NCBI GenBank assembly: GCA_000827205.1
Contig: KN832556.1
Span: 1,626,769-1,690,768 of the forward strand
DNA: 64,000 nt
Direction of reading: 5' to 3'
From: Plicaturopsis crispa FD-325 SS-3
Taxonomy: Eukaryota > Basidiomycota > Agaricomycetes > Amylocorticiales > Amylocorticiaceae
A model generated the notes under the pieces. The model was not told the DNA's origin and made no database searches. It saw only the letters and a program-made list of their open reading frames with translations. Position 1 is the stretch's first letter, and each line of letters starts with the position of its first letter. The translations under genes were made by a program, and so were the position numbers. Of this stretch, positions 1 through 12,664 are shown piece after piece.

Positions 1-17
1 TCACGTCAGAGTGGACT

Positions 18-255
18 CCGTACGTCAGCCATGCACGGCCGGAAGGACTTGAGCACCTGAAGCACCGAATCGTCCGTGAAATTCGACAGGAGCGACCAAG
101 GCCTCTGCCTTGGCGAGCTCGGAACGAGCGGCGGAATTTACCAGCGTCCTTGTGTAACAAGGGATTAATGATACTGTGGAGACGTAAAACCGTCATTCTG
201 GACGATAATAAGTGGCTACTCACCTGCATTGTGGACCACCTGAAGCATCGATAGC
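18..255 (-). other. possible 3' end of an unrecognised minus-strand gene
   Basis: On the minus strand a GTGAGT donor lies near 229 and a CAG acceptor near 180, giving an intron of about 50 nt. Just before the donor the frame reads VVHNA, which resembles the NAG region of short-chain dehydrogenases. The downstream frame stays open to about position 20. No other family motif was seen and no start codon could be placed, so this may be a gene fragment or chance. The rest of 1-895 shows nothing I can support. Confidence 0.2.
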
Positions 256-895
256 AAGGAGAAGCCGTATATGAGGGGACAGTAGGGCGGCGCTCTGTGC
301 GTTCATCCCCGGAAGGACAGTTTCTGCCACATTTGGTAGCACATACCTTCAACGGATAGGTGAGGGCACACCATTGAAGCGGATGCCGGTGACCCATACG
401 GAAAGTGAAGAGAAGATGGGGAGCATGCATATTTATACAGCTTTCATCGACTGTAGAAGTGGTGACGATGTCAATGATAACAGGATGGATTACGAGACGA
501 GCTGCCTGTGGGCTCCGTACCTGCTAGATGGCTACTCGGCATTGAGAGCTTGGCATTAAAGACGATAGCAGCGGCATGCTTGTCTTTTACTTCAAGATGG
601 ACGTCAAACGCTGACCCTTCCTTGACGAAGAGACAAAACGGAAAGCGGCGGCGCTGAACGACAGAAGAAATGGCAATTTCGCTGTGATTTTATTAGATCG
701 GAGTTCGCAGATTGGGTTTCGCAGATAAAATCAATTTCGGCTGACTCTCGGCAGTAGCCGCGGCTCGGGAAACTGGCCTTGCCGCTGCGTCCCTGTCTCC
801 CGCCCTTTCGTTTGCTTTGTACCGTCACGAAACAAGGCGCCTCCTTACTTGGGCTTGACAATTCGCTACATCTACTCGTTATCGACGGGATTGAT

Positions 896-3393
896 ATGTC
901 TCAGCGCGCTATAGCATCGAACTATGCACGTTCGTTACTCACTCTTGACAACGCGAAGACTGCTCTGTTCGTCTATGTGATCTTGACGCAGGCCCTGAAG
1001 GCTGAGCGCCATTTGGCAGCTCGGGGAGTACCTGGCACATTGCGCGAATTTTGGAAATGGCTATCTCAAGTACGTCCGACTTATATACCATGCCATGACC
1101 GAAATAAATACATCTATTCTTGCGCAGCAAATAATATATCTTGCGTTGCGCTTGCCGGCCGCGCGGCAGAAAGTCAAGGTGGAAATGGACAAGGCCAAGC
1201 TTGACATCGAGAATAAGCTGGTCCCCAAGGGCGCAGACGTTGTAAGGCACCTTGCGCTGCCGCCTCAAGGGCAGACACCCGAATGGATCTTGGAGGAAAT
1301 GAACAAGATGGATGTGGAACTAGGCGCTGACGCAAATTGGCGTCATGGAAAACTTTCTGGAGCGGTCTATCGTGCGTTCCTCGCTTAGCTTTATAGATAA
1401 ACGGCTGACTCGCCGTTTTACTAGATGGCGGTGAAGACCTTGAGAAAGTCATAGTAGCCGCTTTCCAGAAGTATTGCGTCTCCAACCCTCTCCACCCGGA
1501 TGTCTTTCCCGCCGTGCGCAAAATGGAGGCCGAGATTGTCTCCATGTGCCTGCGCATGTACAATCACCCCGATGGTGCAGGGACGATGACGTCGGGCGGG
1601 ACCGAGAGCATCATCATGAGTGTCAAGACGCACCGCGACTGGGCGAGAGCTACCAAGGGGATCAAAGAACCTGAGCTGTATGTAGAACCGCTCCAATTGC
1701 TTCAATTTTCTGACAATTGGACGGCAGTATTGTCTCTGAAACTGCGCACGCTGCTTTCGACAAGGGTGCTGCGTACCTTGGGATCAAAGTGCACACCATC
1801 CCTATGGATAGAGTGACACGCAAAGTTGACATCAAACGCGTCAAACGCGCTATGTACGCATTGTTTTACCCCACAGAATCGGCATGCACTAATTTAGTAC
1901 AACCTCCAGTAACGCCAACACGATAATGCTCGTTGGATCCTGTATAAATTTCCCAGATGGGAACCAAGATGATATCGCAGCTCTGGGTGCCCTTGCTTCC
2001 GCCCACAACATTGGCTTGCATGTCGACTGCTGCCTTGGGAGCTTCATAGTACCTTTCCTTGAGCCAGCTGGGCTTTCTGAAGGCGAGAACAACGGGAAGA
2101 AATATAAACTCGAACCTTTCGATTTCCGTGTCAAGGGTGTAACGGCCATCAGCTGTGATACGCACAAAGTGCGTCAGAATGCTTTCATAGAAAACAGAAT
2201 TGTACTGACGCTGTCTTATTTATAGTACGGCTTCTCTCCCAAGGTCATTTACTGCGGTGGACATATACATGTTTTTGGCGCTGACGTCGTGCTCCCTAGG
2301 GATCCTCAGTAATCATGTACCGCGATGGCGAATTGCGGCGCTTCCAGTACTATGTGAACCCTGGCTGGATCGGTTCGTATCTGCTCTCTGGATCATCGAT
2401 GGATCGAGCAATGCTTATTTTAACGCTATCTCCTTCAGGCGGTGTCTATGCTAGCCCAAGTCTATCAGGTTCTCGGTAGGCAATGTTTCCACTGTCTACT
2501 TCTCCTTCTGAGATCATACATCATGCATCATCTGATACACCTTTTAATAGGCCTGGGGCTCTCATCGCAGGGACATGGGCAGCAATGCAATACATGGGCA
2601 CAAAGTACGTTCTGCCGTATGTGTTTGTTTGCTCGCGCGCACTCACGCTTTCTTCCCTACAGCGGATATCTCGAGTCGTGCCGTACCATCGTGACATGCG
2701 CGCGGACGATCGCGAATACCATCGAGACGTCCATCCCCGAACTATATATTTTAGGATCACCTCCAGCATCTGTCATCGCCTTCGCGTCGAAGCACCCGGC
2801 CGTGAACGTTCTCGAGGTGGGCGATGCCATGGCACAGCGCGGTTGGCACCTCAACGCGTTGTCCAAACCTGCCGCGGTACATATCGCTTGCACGGTACGC
2901 ACATGCTCACATTCGCATCCTGCATTCGCGCGCTGACATACATGGCACGATTCTCCCTCGTGACGTCCACGCCACTCAATAACAGAGACTCACGGTACCC
3001 CTCGTGGACACCTTCATTGCGGACTTGAAAGACGCAGTGAAGGAAGCCAAGACTAAACCGACCGGAAAAGGCAGCATGGTCGCTGTATACGGTATGTTTC
3101 TCCACGCCGTTTCATCTCTTCGGCATCCGTGGGCTGTATGTGTGCATCTTCGGATCGCTAAAGTCAAATCACCGTGGCTTCTCCTTTGTGGCGCTGGCGT
3201 GGGTTCTCGGAGTCCCGAAATGCTACCTATACAGTTCCTTGTCTTCTCTCGCCTTCTTTGCCCAGGCATACGCGTTGACACCGTACTGATGCCTCTGCTT
3301 TTGCCCGTAGGTCTCGGCAATTCCAGTGCGGTGGGTCCCTCGATGGTGGGGCAGCTCGCCTCATCGTTCTTGGATGCCCTGTACAAGGCATAA
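896..3393 (+). CDS. DPL1: sphingosine-1-phosphate lyase (Dpl1 type)
   Basis: PLP-dependent lyase that cleaves phosphorylated sphingoid bases to a fatty aldehyde and phosphoethanolamine, the exit step of sphingolipid breakdown at the ER. Twelve exons: 896-1069, 1128-1371, 1425-1677, 1728-1853, 1910-2168, 2226-2243, 2300-2372, 2439-2475, 2551-2604, 2663-2894, 2986-3091, 3311-3393. They join in frame to 552 aa, close to yeast and human SPL. The N-terminus has a hydrophobic segment (about residues 18-35) fitting the ER anchor. The catalytic region contains [21 protein letters not shown] and the PLP-lysine motif SCDTHKYGFSPKG, with the HK at the end of exon 5. The ATG at 896 was chosen because it leads directly into the membrane segment. 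The last intron (219 nt) is much longer than the others. The intron after 2243 uses a weaker GTCATT donor. Family assignment is firm; single splice sites are inferred. Confidence 0.95.
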
Positions 3394-6091
3394 ACCCTTG
3401 CTCCCAGCGTATTTTCACGGCTTACACCCTCTTGGGTGTTCAACAACACTTACTACCATCCCCCTCCATTTCCCTACGCTTACCCCGCGGTCGGCGGGAA
3501 GTCTCACATACTTGTGGTCAATTTGTGGCACTGAATTATATGTATGCCTATGTTTACAGCCCTACTCAATTCCACACTATCGTTGTCAGTTCCTTTCTTC
3601 TTTCACTATCTCTCAATCGTCTTCGAAGACAGCGTGCACGCATTCCAGAACGCCTAAATAGCACATACCCTGCAATGCGGAATGGAAGCATATTTGCCTG
3701 CAGGAGGTACGCCTATTTTACCTGGATGAGCACCTAGATTTTTGGAATGCCGTCACCAGAAAGTTACAGTACGTTTGCATATGTGGGCCAGGCTACAAAG
3801 ACAAACCACCCTCGTCCACGAAGATCGCAGAAGCGTTAAGTATATGCGTGCGTGCGTACGGCTGCCGCGGTTCTCCCCTTCCATGCATTTAGGGTGTGAA
3901 GCTCAGCCGACGGTAGGTACAAGACAATAGATCTGCGCAGCGGGGTGCGATCCACCGCGCTCCCGCAGACCCAGGCCTGCACCCGCGTGGATTTGCCGCC
4001 AGCATATCGACGAGGCCGGTTACAGTGCCAACAGGCGTGCATCGAGGGTCCAGACGCAGCTTTCGATGGCAGACCGCGTGCCGGGACGGGGAGTTGTGCA
4101 ACGGGAACACTAGCCCGCATGACTGGCATTCGGTGGCACAATCGGGTATCTGGCACCCTGGAAATGGGAGGCTCGTCAGTGTGTGCGCGAAGGACTTCTT
4201 AAACTCCGGTTTCTAACACTTGAATGAAACCCTACATGCGAAAAGACTGTCATCGGACCTGTCTGAGATTTGAGGCAAATGGGCATTAGGTAGAAACAGG
4301 ATTCAAGGAGGTAAAGAGAGTAGAGGGGGACGCGCACAAGGTGTACTGCTCATGAAGCCTCCCGCGATAAATTGATAGGTACCAGGAGACTGAATGAATG
4401 GTCGGGCTGAATATGGTCGGCGAAAGGGTTTTAGGTTTTGGTTCCACGGGCAAAAAATAACAATGTTGTGTAGGTGCCTTCCTGTGCGAAATGAACTGGT
4501 GCGCCGTGCGTTGGTTAGAGGAATCCGGACAATCATCATGACTTCGGTCAACGAATAGATACCGTTTCAGCCGATCCACGTCGACATGGTGGAGTGGCTT
4601 TTGCGCCGGAAAGATATTTACACGCGCCTGGTAGTCTTGGCTGGGAGTCGCGTCTGTGATTTCTGCGCTCGGCGGGGGAGGAAACAGGACGAGCTGCGCG
4701 CTGAAGAACGTCTCCGGCTCGCTGATAGACCATGCAGGACGCCTGATAAACGCTAATGTCGGAACAATCCGACGACGCGCGGAAGTGTTCTGACGATAGT
4801 AAACGAGGCGCCCAGGGTGAACGCGTTCCCATACGTATGTCGTATACAGTATCGTATACAGTAACCATAGATGTGGATGGGTGTGCCGGCATTCCATGAT
4901 GGATTCGTTGTACAGCGATGGCACAACAGAACACGTATTTAGCTTTGTCAGGTGCTCGGTTCACGGTGCACCGCGAATTACGCCGATCCTACAGCATTTG
5001 ACGGAGGGGGATCCGCTACTGGATTGTATGGATAGAATGAGTGTGCATAGACATAAGTACAAAAATCGGAGTCCAACCTTATCCATCTGGATCGTTTTGC
5101 GCGGAACAAGACGATCATATCCGGATCGATCACACACGGAGAGTGACGCGCTCCCGGAACTTTCTGTTTCTGGCAAGTTTCTGGTGCGCAAACTTTCGCG
5201 TTGTGACGGAAGCCCGCGTGCGGTGCATGCGTTTGCTGGCATGGGCGGACGCGTCAAAAGTCTCCTTCGGCCGAGGCGTTCTACGGCCTTGTACGCGCCA
5301 AGGCGATGTACGTGTCTGTCAGCGCTGGGAAAAAAGAGTCGGGAGCCCATGTTGCGGAAGCATAATGTCTTATCGGAACTCACCGCCACACGATGGCAAG
5401 AACACCAATGAGAGCGTTCTGGGTGTCGCATAAAAATTACAGGAACAGCATAGAGTCGCGACCGGACCGATGGGCGATGGATAAGTCGTCGAGATCCATG
5501 ATGCATCCATCACATCGGACGTATACAGGATGCTGTGGAACACGTCGCGTCAAGGCGTGCACCAAAAATCGGGTTTCAAGTGCACGCTGCACGGAAACGA
5601 CAGGAAAACGCACCGATAACGCCATGACAGAAAAACGAAAAGAAAAGGAATGCCGAGCGGGTAAAGGCGGAAGACAATTTAGCAAGGAACGATTGCCTAA
5701 AATGGGGAGATCTGGATAAAATCTCGGTAAATAATGACATAAAAAAGGATGGCCAGATTTAGACCAATATCTCCGAGGTCTGCATCTCCGACATATGTGA
5801 ATTGGTCCGACTTGAAGAGGCCACTGGTCGCGCCTCATCGACGCAGCAAATAATTTCTTCGTTCGTACTTCCATCTCCCAGCGTTTTTCTCCTGCGTTCA
5901 CACACCCGATAGCTGGCCCCCCTGGTCGCGCTCTGGTTTGCCTGGCATAGCCTGGTGTGCACCCCCAGGCCCCCTTCATTCGTTCCTGGGTTCGCGCGCG
6001 AGCTTGTATAGGTACGTTCTGACCCCGAGCTGCCGTTGCCGTTCCATTTACGATTTGACTCGCACTCCAGCCTTCTTCCCTCTTCATCGCA
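3394..6091. other. gene-poor interval with possible decayed coding sequence
   Basis: No protein family could be recognised across 2.7 kb. On the minus strand an unusually long frame of 212 codons spans 4286-4924, and others lie at 4961-5506 and 5437-6087. Near 5372 a GTGAGT donor follows a short hydrophobic frame reading NALIGVLAIVWR. A plus-strand frame around 4025-4216 is cysteine-containing. These could be remnants of a gene or fast-evolving small genes. The last few hundred bases before 6092 must hold the promoter of the arrestin gene. Confidence 0.3.
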
Positions 6092-8577
6092 ATGTCATTC
6101 CCTCTAACAAGGCCTTCCTCGCCTTCCGCGCGCGACCGCAGCCATGCTCAAAATGGAACAGCACCTGAGGATCAGCTATCCTCAGCTGTTCACGCTGCAC
6201 TTTCCAGCATTACATCTAGCTCCAACTCCCACCCCAACATGCATACCGCACCTCCCGCCAACGGAGAGCACGACATGACCAAGGAGAAAGAGAAGTCGAG
6301 GCTGGAGATCGTACTCAGCTCGAGTTGTCTGCAGTTGAAAGGCACAGGTGTAGACGTTGAACCCACTCTTCTCTCGGGACACGTCGCGCTCTATCTTACC
6401 GAGTCAACATCTATCAAAGAGATTACTCTCCAGTTCAGAGGAAAGGCTCGTCTACCTGCGCCAGCGTCCGAACCGTACGATTCCTTTCTACCGCCTGAAA
6501 TTTTCATCGCAGTCTGATCTCCCTTCTTGAATTGCCCAGAATATCGTTGAACAATAATCCTCTCGCATATGTCGTCTGCAGTCACGAGTGGTCGTTTCTC
6601 GAGGGGGAAAAACGCCACAGTCACACTCTGAAAGCTGGTCGCCATCTCTTCCCCTTCCAATTGCAGATAGGAGGATCCCTTCCGTCCAGCATCTCCACCA
6701 CCGTCTTCGGCGGCGCGTCCGTTATATATAAACTACGTGCTGTCGCGGTGCGACCTGGTCTGGCGTCCAATCTACAGGCGTTAATCCCCGTCACGATCAT
6801 CCGCTCCTTCGCGGCCGAAGCATTGGAGTATCAACAGACTTTGGAAATCGAGAATACGTGGCCGGAGAAACTCATGTACTCCATCATGATTCCTCACAAA
6901 GCATGGGCAGCAGGCGACCAGCTGACCGCCCTCGTCAAATTCTCACCTCTCGCAAAGGGTGCACACGTCGCCAGCGTCTCCACAACGATTAATGAGACCA
7001 CGAAGCTGTTCATACGCGGTGGCTACCAGGAGCATACACGCGCCGTTGCGTCTGCGAAGCATGACATCGTTAATGGCCGCGCAGTCCCGATCGAAGAGCA
7101 ACACCACCGGTATCGGGTTGGCATTTTCAACACAGCGCCCAGTGTCCACCATTCACCCGTCTCACAGTCCATGCCCAGCACCCCTGCACAATTGATTACG
7201 TCGGGATCCCAACCCACGAATTATTTTGATCCAATACTTGCATCCGCATCATCCCCGTCCAATGTTTCGCTACCCTCACACGCGCACAGCTCCCCTGGAC
7301 CTTCCCTGGCACCTTCCTCCTCCTCCGTGGATAATGTTGATGCAAATTCGGGCCTGACGCTCGAATCAGAGATGAATCAAAATGATGTAGTCACACATCT
7401 GACTGTCACCGTCCCTCTCACCGCTACTCCTTCCCATGCCCTCGAGCCTATCATTGTCAGCCATCGCATACGCTGGTCCATCCTCATCGCCAATCTCGAC
7501 GGCCATACGTCCGAGCTGCGCTGCTCCTTACCCGTGTACCTTCTGGATTACCGTCTGATTGATGAGGCACGGTCGGCGACAGCCGCGACGCGCCGTCTAC
7601 TACTCGGTGGCCCTGAGGTTCCTCCTGAAGAGGAGGACGACATGGAGCTTCCAAGCTACCCGGCACACGTGCGTGACCGGGTTGCGAACATGTATTTACC
7701 AGAGGCTGCGACGATGCGCGTCACCAATCCGTGGGTCCAGAGCAATGTTAGCCCTATAACGCACACTCCACACCATCCACACCAGCGGCGGCATTATTTT
7801 TCCCTTTCCACCGTCCCCTCGGGCGCATCCTCGCCGTTGGAAGCACATCCCGTCAGCTCTGCCCTCCCGCATGCACCTAACTCCGGATCGAGTACGCCTT
7901 TGGACTGGGTGAACTCAGAACTTCTGCTTTCGCTATCCCAGGAGGCACCTCCGGCATTACGAACGAACCGACATTCGCCCCCCGACTCAAGTCCTTCCAG
8001 TCGACCAGGTAGCGCTGCGCACAGTAATCACGCGAGCCGGCGGCAAAGTCGTGCCCCAAGTCCTGAACGGCATGCTCCGGGCGCGGCCTCGCCTCCAGTA
8101 GGACCGAACGAAACATACGTACACGGTGGAAGCAACGCCTCACGGAACCTACATGGAATCTTCCACATGTCCATGAAACCCTTCACGTCGATAACGCACG
8201 GCGGCTGGCTGAGCTCGCGCTCGAACTCTCATTCGAATATAAGCAATCTTGCAGTGGAGGCACAGCAACGGCAGCAGCAGCAGTTCCAGGCAAACACGCG
8301 GCCATCTATCGGCGTTGCGTCGTCTCCTCCGCAGGATCCAAATTCGAGTTCGGCATTGCTGCATCGTGCGTTTACGGAGGTGCCGGACTATGGTATCGCG
8401 AGCCGGGGCTTCATTGGCGGTGTACCGCCGCTATCCAGCATGACTGGTCTACCATCATACGAGGAGGCCGAGCGTTCGCAGAGTGATACAGACCTAGCCG
8501 CGCGGTTCGGACAAGGGGATCATCCGGGAATCGGCGCGATGACGCCTGCCAGTTTGCCTTCTACGCCTGGATTATGA
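6092..8577 (+). CDS. arrestin-domain trafficking adaptor (ART family)
   Basis: Alpha-arrestin that would recruit a Rsp5/Nedd4-type ubiquitin ligase to plasma-membrane transporters for endocytosis. Two exons, 6092-6474 and 6540-8577, joined by a 65-nt GTACGA..CCCAG intron, give 806 aa. The arrestin N domain follows a 60-residue serine-rich leader: LEIVLSSSCLQLKG, then ITLQFRGKARLPAP before the intron and HEWSFLEG after it. The C domain follows, with HKAWAAGDQLTALVKF. Two LPxY motifs, ELPSYPAH (about residue 496) and LPSYEEAE (about 764), are candidate WW-domain ligands; no PPxY was seen. The second half is serine/proline rich and probably disordered. The ATG at 6092 has a good context (cgcaATG). 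A serine-rich insertion (around residues 330-420) splits the C domain. Confidence 0.88.
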
Positions 8578-9105
8578 CACCACCACCCATGTTTTCCCTT
8601 CGCCGACATCCAGGCCCTCGACGCGCGCACGCACCACCCTCGTTTCGCTGTACTACCTCACCATTCATAGAACATGCATGCCCCCCGCAACGCACATAGA
8701 TTCCTCTACTCATTCGACCACCTCGCATCGACGTCATGTTCACTATTTGACTATTTGTTGTTCAGATACCACGGACCTCCTGAAACCGCGGCGACGGTGT
8801 ACTTCGGCCATGCCCCTCCCATAGACTATCCATTATTCCCCATAGACGTTTCCTTCACTTATCGATAGACTTGACATGTTACTACCCCCAGTACCTGTTA
8901 ATTGTATGTACAGTACGGGTTATCCAAGGAGGAGCATCAATGACCATTTCACCGCTCATAATCATCTATATTCAGCGAGATCAACTAAGTTCTGTGAGAC
9001 TGTCATCTACTCTTGTAAAGAGATCGCTTTCAGCTGGACAATTGAGTGTGGGACCATTAGGAATTAACAGCATTGCATTTCAGGACTCTGCAGCAGTACG
9101 CTTGG
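8578..9105. other. convergent 3' intergenic region
   Basis: This stretch lies between the stop codons of the arrestin gene (+) and the V-ATPase c'' gene (-). It is AT-richer than the flanking exons and holds only short chance frames. It should contain both 3' untranslated regions; no RNA gene or repeat was seen. Confidence 0.5.
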
Positions 9106-10101
9106 CTACTGTACGAAAGGCGAAAGGACAGCGGGAGTGGATGACACGATAGCCTCCTGGAAATCGGGTGCAGCGCTGACCATGAGCAGCCCAACTAATG
9201 GAAAGCGTAAGCATGAGCCTCCGCCCCGACGGATGTTGGTAGTGAACACTCACCAATAAGTCCGAAAAGGCCCATGATACTGCCGAATACCTCGACAACA
9301 AGGATTTTGACGAAAAGGTTGGGGTCTGCAGCGTCTGCAAGGGCCGCGTTGGAGCCTGTGATGCCAACGGAGATGCCGCAAAGAAGATTGCAGACGCCCA
9401 CAGTCAGACCACCCCAGAATAGAGCGAATCCTGGGTCCACGGGTAAGTACTACGGAAGTACATAACGTGGTAAGGCCTTACCAGTGAAGTAGTTCTCCTT
9501 CGTGTAAAGGAGATCTTCAGGAATAGCCTTCATCTTAGCAGAGAAAACAATGGCCATAATCTGGGAGAGATGTCAATATAATCGACATGCCTTAGTAAAT
9601 GGAGGACGTACAACGCCATAGATCGCCACAACCTCACAGAAGATGATGCTGGACTACTTTCAGTAAGGTGGCAGTAGCAAGCATTGGGAACATACCTGAT
9701 CAAGTTCTTTGTGCTTATACGTGGTGCCCTAACACCCCCTCCCAGAATCGATGCCCCGGTCACGAAAATCCCCCTGGTGAACAACAGCCTTCGTTACTCA
9801 AATGCGCAGTTCACGCAACCAGACGTGACGCACCATCCTGCACCTAGGGTGCTGAGACCGATGCATAGGCCGATTCCCACCGAAGCCCACGCAAATGGAC
9901 TTGATTCCTCGAGAAACCGCCCGACGTCGAAAGCCTCTCCAGACCCTGTATGACAGACACGCGTGAGCGACGCATTCCGGACGTGATTCCTGTGAGGCAA
10001 AGCGGGCAGCGCAGCGCACCAGTGAAAATAAGATATAGGGCGATTACTAGAACGAGAAAAGAGGGCAGCCCGAAGGTGTAGTAGTTCGTTAGGTAGCCCA
10101 T
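9106..10101 (-). CDS. VMA16: V-type ATPase proteolipid subunit c'' (Vma16)
   Basis: Membrane-ring proteolipid of the V0 sector of the vacuolar/Golgi proton pump. Seven exons on the minus strand: 10101-10020, 9945-9834, 9773-9696, 9648-9612, 9560-9482, 9430-9254, 9194-9106. They join in frame to 217 aa (yeast Vma16p is 213). Five hydrophobic segments are visible. The proton-carrying glutamate lies in [11 protein letters not shown], encoded by a 37-nt exon. The second repeat reads [19 protein letters not shown], and [14 protein letters not shown] is typical of c''. The start at 10101 follows the family's short N-terminus. It shares a 106-bp divergent promoter region with the ARFRP1-like gene. 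All introns have GT..AG ends of 47-74 nt. Confidence 0.95.
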
Positions 10102-10207
10102 GTCGTGGGCGGAGAGAGCATGCAAATAGAAAGTCAAGGTTCGGTGGCGCCGAATTTGGTGCGGGTGGCTGTGGCTGCATTCAGGTTCATTGCACTTCCC
10201 CGCCTCC
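10102..10207. promoter_or_regulatory. very compact divergent promoter
   Basis: Only 106 bp separate the start codons of the V-ATPase c'' gene (-) and the ARFRP1/Arl3-type gene (+), so both 5' UTRs and core promoters must fit here or overlap. No TATA box is evident. A GGCGCC palindrome flanked by imperfect arms (TTCGG..CCGAA, around 10139-10153) sits near the middle and could serve both directions. Confidence 0.5.
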
Positions 10208-11185
10208 ATGTACCATCTCCTCAAAGGTTTGCATGAACACCTTACAAGGTTTTTGGGGTCGGTTTTTGTGTGCCAATATGTTGCTCAACTTCATCTAGGA
10301 AAGAGGAATTCTCTGTGATCATTATTGGCTTGGACGGAGCAGGCAAGACGGTACTGGGTCTCGACAACCTATAACGAGTGCACGCGCTAACCGCGACGTG
10401 ATAGACCCTGCTCGAGAGGATCAAGACGCTCTATAATGAGACGCCAGGGCTTTCTCCGGACAAGATAGGGCCCACCGTCGGGCAGAACAGTGCGTCCCAT
10501 CAAGTCCTGTCTCTCCCGGAGCTAACCCATTCATTACCCTCTGTAGTGGGAAAGATCACACTTCCTTCCACAATTCTTCAGTTCTGGGATCTTGGCGGTC
10601 AGCGGGGCATCCGAAATATCTGGCATAGATACTACGACGACTGCCACGCCGTCGCGTATGTCATAGATGCAGACGACCGCGAGAGACTAAGTGAAGGATG
10701 GGAAGTGTTCGGTATGCACATATTTCACCTCAACACTCTGCCCATTTATGGTGGACTGACTTGACGCAAGGGACATAAGATTCCGTGCTATCCGCACCTC
10801 AAATTCTGGGAATACCGCTGCTACTCCTTGCAAATAAGCAGGACAGCCCACAAAGCCTCTCGGTAGATGAAATTCGAAACGATTACGAAGAGTGGCATCA
10901 GCGGAAACAGGAGAGCGCCCGCCGAACATACGAGTCCAGCTCACAAACGCCGGAGAACCGCAGAGAGCGCATCGCCAGCTTAGATGTTATGGGGGTTTCT
11001 GCCCTAGAAGGGTACGGTGGCTCACATATCTATAGGTAAAATGAATATTGACGGTGTTTATAGAACCGGTGTTCGGGCTGCAGTCGACTGGCTTTTCATT
11101 CGCGTGCAGAATAGTCGACGGTATGTCCTCCGAACACTGTGCGTTGATGCGACGCTGACCTAGCTGCAGGGATATCGACTCGTAA
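10208..11185 (+). CDS. ARL3: ARF-related small GTPase (ARFRP1/Arl3 type)
   Basis: Golgi small GTPase that acts upstream of Arl1 in trans-Golgi recruitment of tethers. Seven exons: 10208-10248, 10299-10350, 10405-10489, 10547-10711, 10780-11011, 11064-11120, 11170-11185, joining to 215 aa. It opens MYHLLKGL like human ARFRP1 (MYTLLSGL), so the Gly-2 myristoylation site of classical ARFs is absent. P-loop GLDGAGKTT, switch I PTVGQN, switch II WDLGGQ and the base motif NKQD are all present. The 13-codon first exon ends at a weak GTTTTT donor, which is the least certain join. The last exon ends RDIDS, recalling the RDIT tail of the human protein; an alternative acceptor 6 nt upstream gives the same stop. 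Confidence 0.92.
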
Positions 11186-11282
11186 ATTGAGATTGAATTC
11201 CGTCCCATAGACACACGTATGCAATACATTATCGAGAGTAATTCCGACCGGCTATACCAGTTTGATATCAGGCCCATTCCAA

Positions 11283-12664
11283 TCATCGCTGAGACTTCCA
11301 AGCAAACCTAGCCGCAGCAACAACCAGTGCTGCAGCTAGGATCTTCGTTCCACCGAGAGCTTTCCACAGGTCCTTCGTGATACGCGCAGTGTACGTAGCG
11401 CCATCTAGACCTTTGAATACCGCCTTCGTACGCGTGTCAAGCATGCCGTACACGCCTTCCCGCAGTGTTTCCTTCGTGAGTAGGAAGACAGGTCCGTCAT
11501 CGGGAAGCAACCACGCCGACCCGCTAGTGTCAGGATCTGGATCAGTGGCTGCGTACAAGATAGCAGCCGCTACACGGTCGACCGGTGTCCAAGGTATACC
11601 GGCCAGGAAAACTTTGGTCAAAGTCGGCACGATGCCAGTGTCTGGAGAGGATCGAAGGCGCTGGTAAGAAGATGGGAGGCGCAAACGGCACGAAAAAGGC
11701 TTACCGGCATACCAGGGGTGTATTGCGCCTACTCTGATACCACTAGACAGGAGCGGAATGTGCAGGGACCGCATAAATCCGAGAATACCGTGCTTGGCAG
11801 CGCTGTACATCTCACCACCGGGGATGGCTTGCCAGGACGCTGAGAGGGAATTGTAATGAGTGCAGAGAAGTGGGAGATGCGACACTCACCCATAGAGCCA
11901 ATCAAAATGATAGCTTTGCACTCCGTCGCCGGGTTTATCTTCAAGTAATGCACTGCCAAATTGGTAGCTGAAATTATGATTCGTTTGGACGGTCAAAGAG
12001 TGCGCAGGAATGTAGAGAGTGAATTGCTCACTCCAGATCACGCTTATCAGATTCATTTCGAGCGTCTTCATATTTGGCTTTACTGGCCTCCCGTTCTCGG
12101 TCAAGAGTGTAGCGAAGTGCCCCACTTCTGTGATCCCTGCGTTGGGGACCTATAGATGATATTTGAGCCGATATATTTTGTGCGATATAGGCATATGCTT
12201 ACGACTATATCAACGGCACCGTATTCTGCCTGGGCACCTTCAAAGAGGGCAACCAGGTCTTCCCATTGGAGCACGTTGCACCGCAGGAAGGTTCCCTGTC
12301 TGAAGTCACGGCTAAGCGTGCTGGCAGCCTAAAGATATAATCGGCGCGTACCCCCCAGCCTCTTTGATTTCTGAGATAGTGCGCTCCCCACCGGCGACAT
12401 CGACGTCACCGATAACAACGTTGGCACTGCATATAAGTTCAATGCCTCGTACTTGCGCCGCCAACTACTGAGCGACCCACCCGTACTTGGCAAACAGAAG
12501 GGCTGTCGCCTTTCCTATGCCATTCGCAGCGCCTATAATTTGTTAGTCCTGTCAGAGACTCAGAGTTCCGCGGATAAAAGCTGGTATGCACCGGTCACAA
12601 CGACAACCTTTCCCTTCACGCGGTCGGAATAGCTGAAGAGCCTCTCATCTGGGATGGTGGTCAT
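11283..12664 (-). CDS. short-chain dehydrogenase/reductase, membrane-tailed
   Basis: Classical SDR oxidoreductase with an NAD(P)-binding Rossmann fold; the substrate is unknown. Eight exons: 12664-12592, 12532-12481, 12426-12352, 12299-12203, 12149-12032, 11967-11890, 11839-11705, 11641-11283, giving 328 aa. The cofactor motif TGAANGIGKA is split by the first intron. VDIVVPNAGI stands for the usual NNAG. The catalytic serine region is ILIGSMASW and the active-site YSAAKH follows. A hydrophobic C-terminal stretch (ILAAALVVAAARFAW) ending in KSQR could anchor it to a membrane or lipid droplet. Intron 5 uses GTGAGC after ATCTGGA, the only join that keeps the frame. It is divergent from the CLC gene (553 bp apart). 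Confidence 0.88.
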
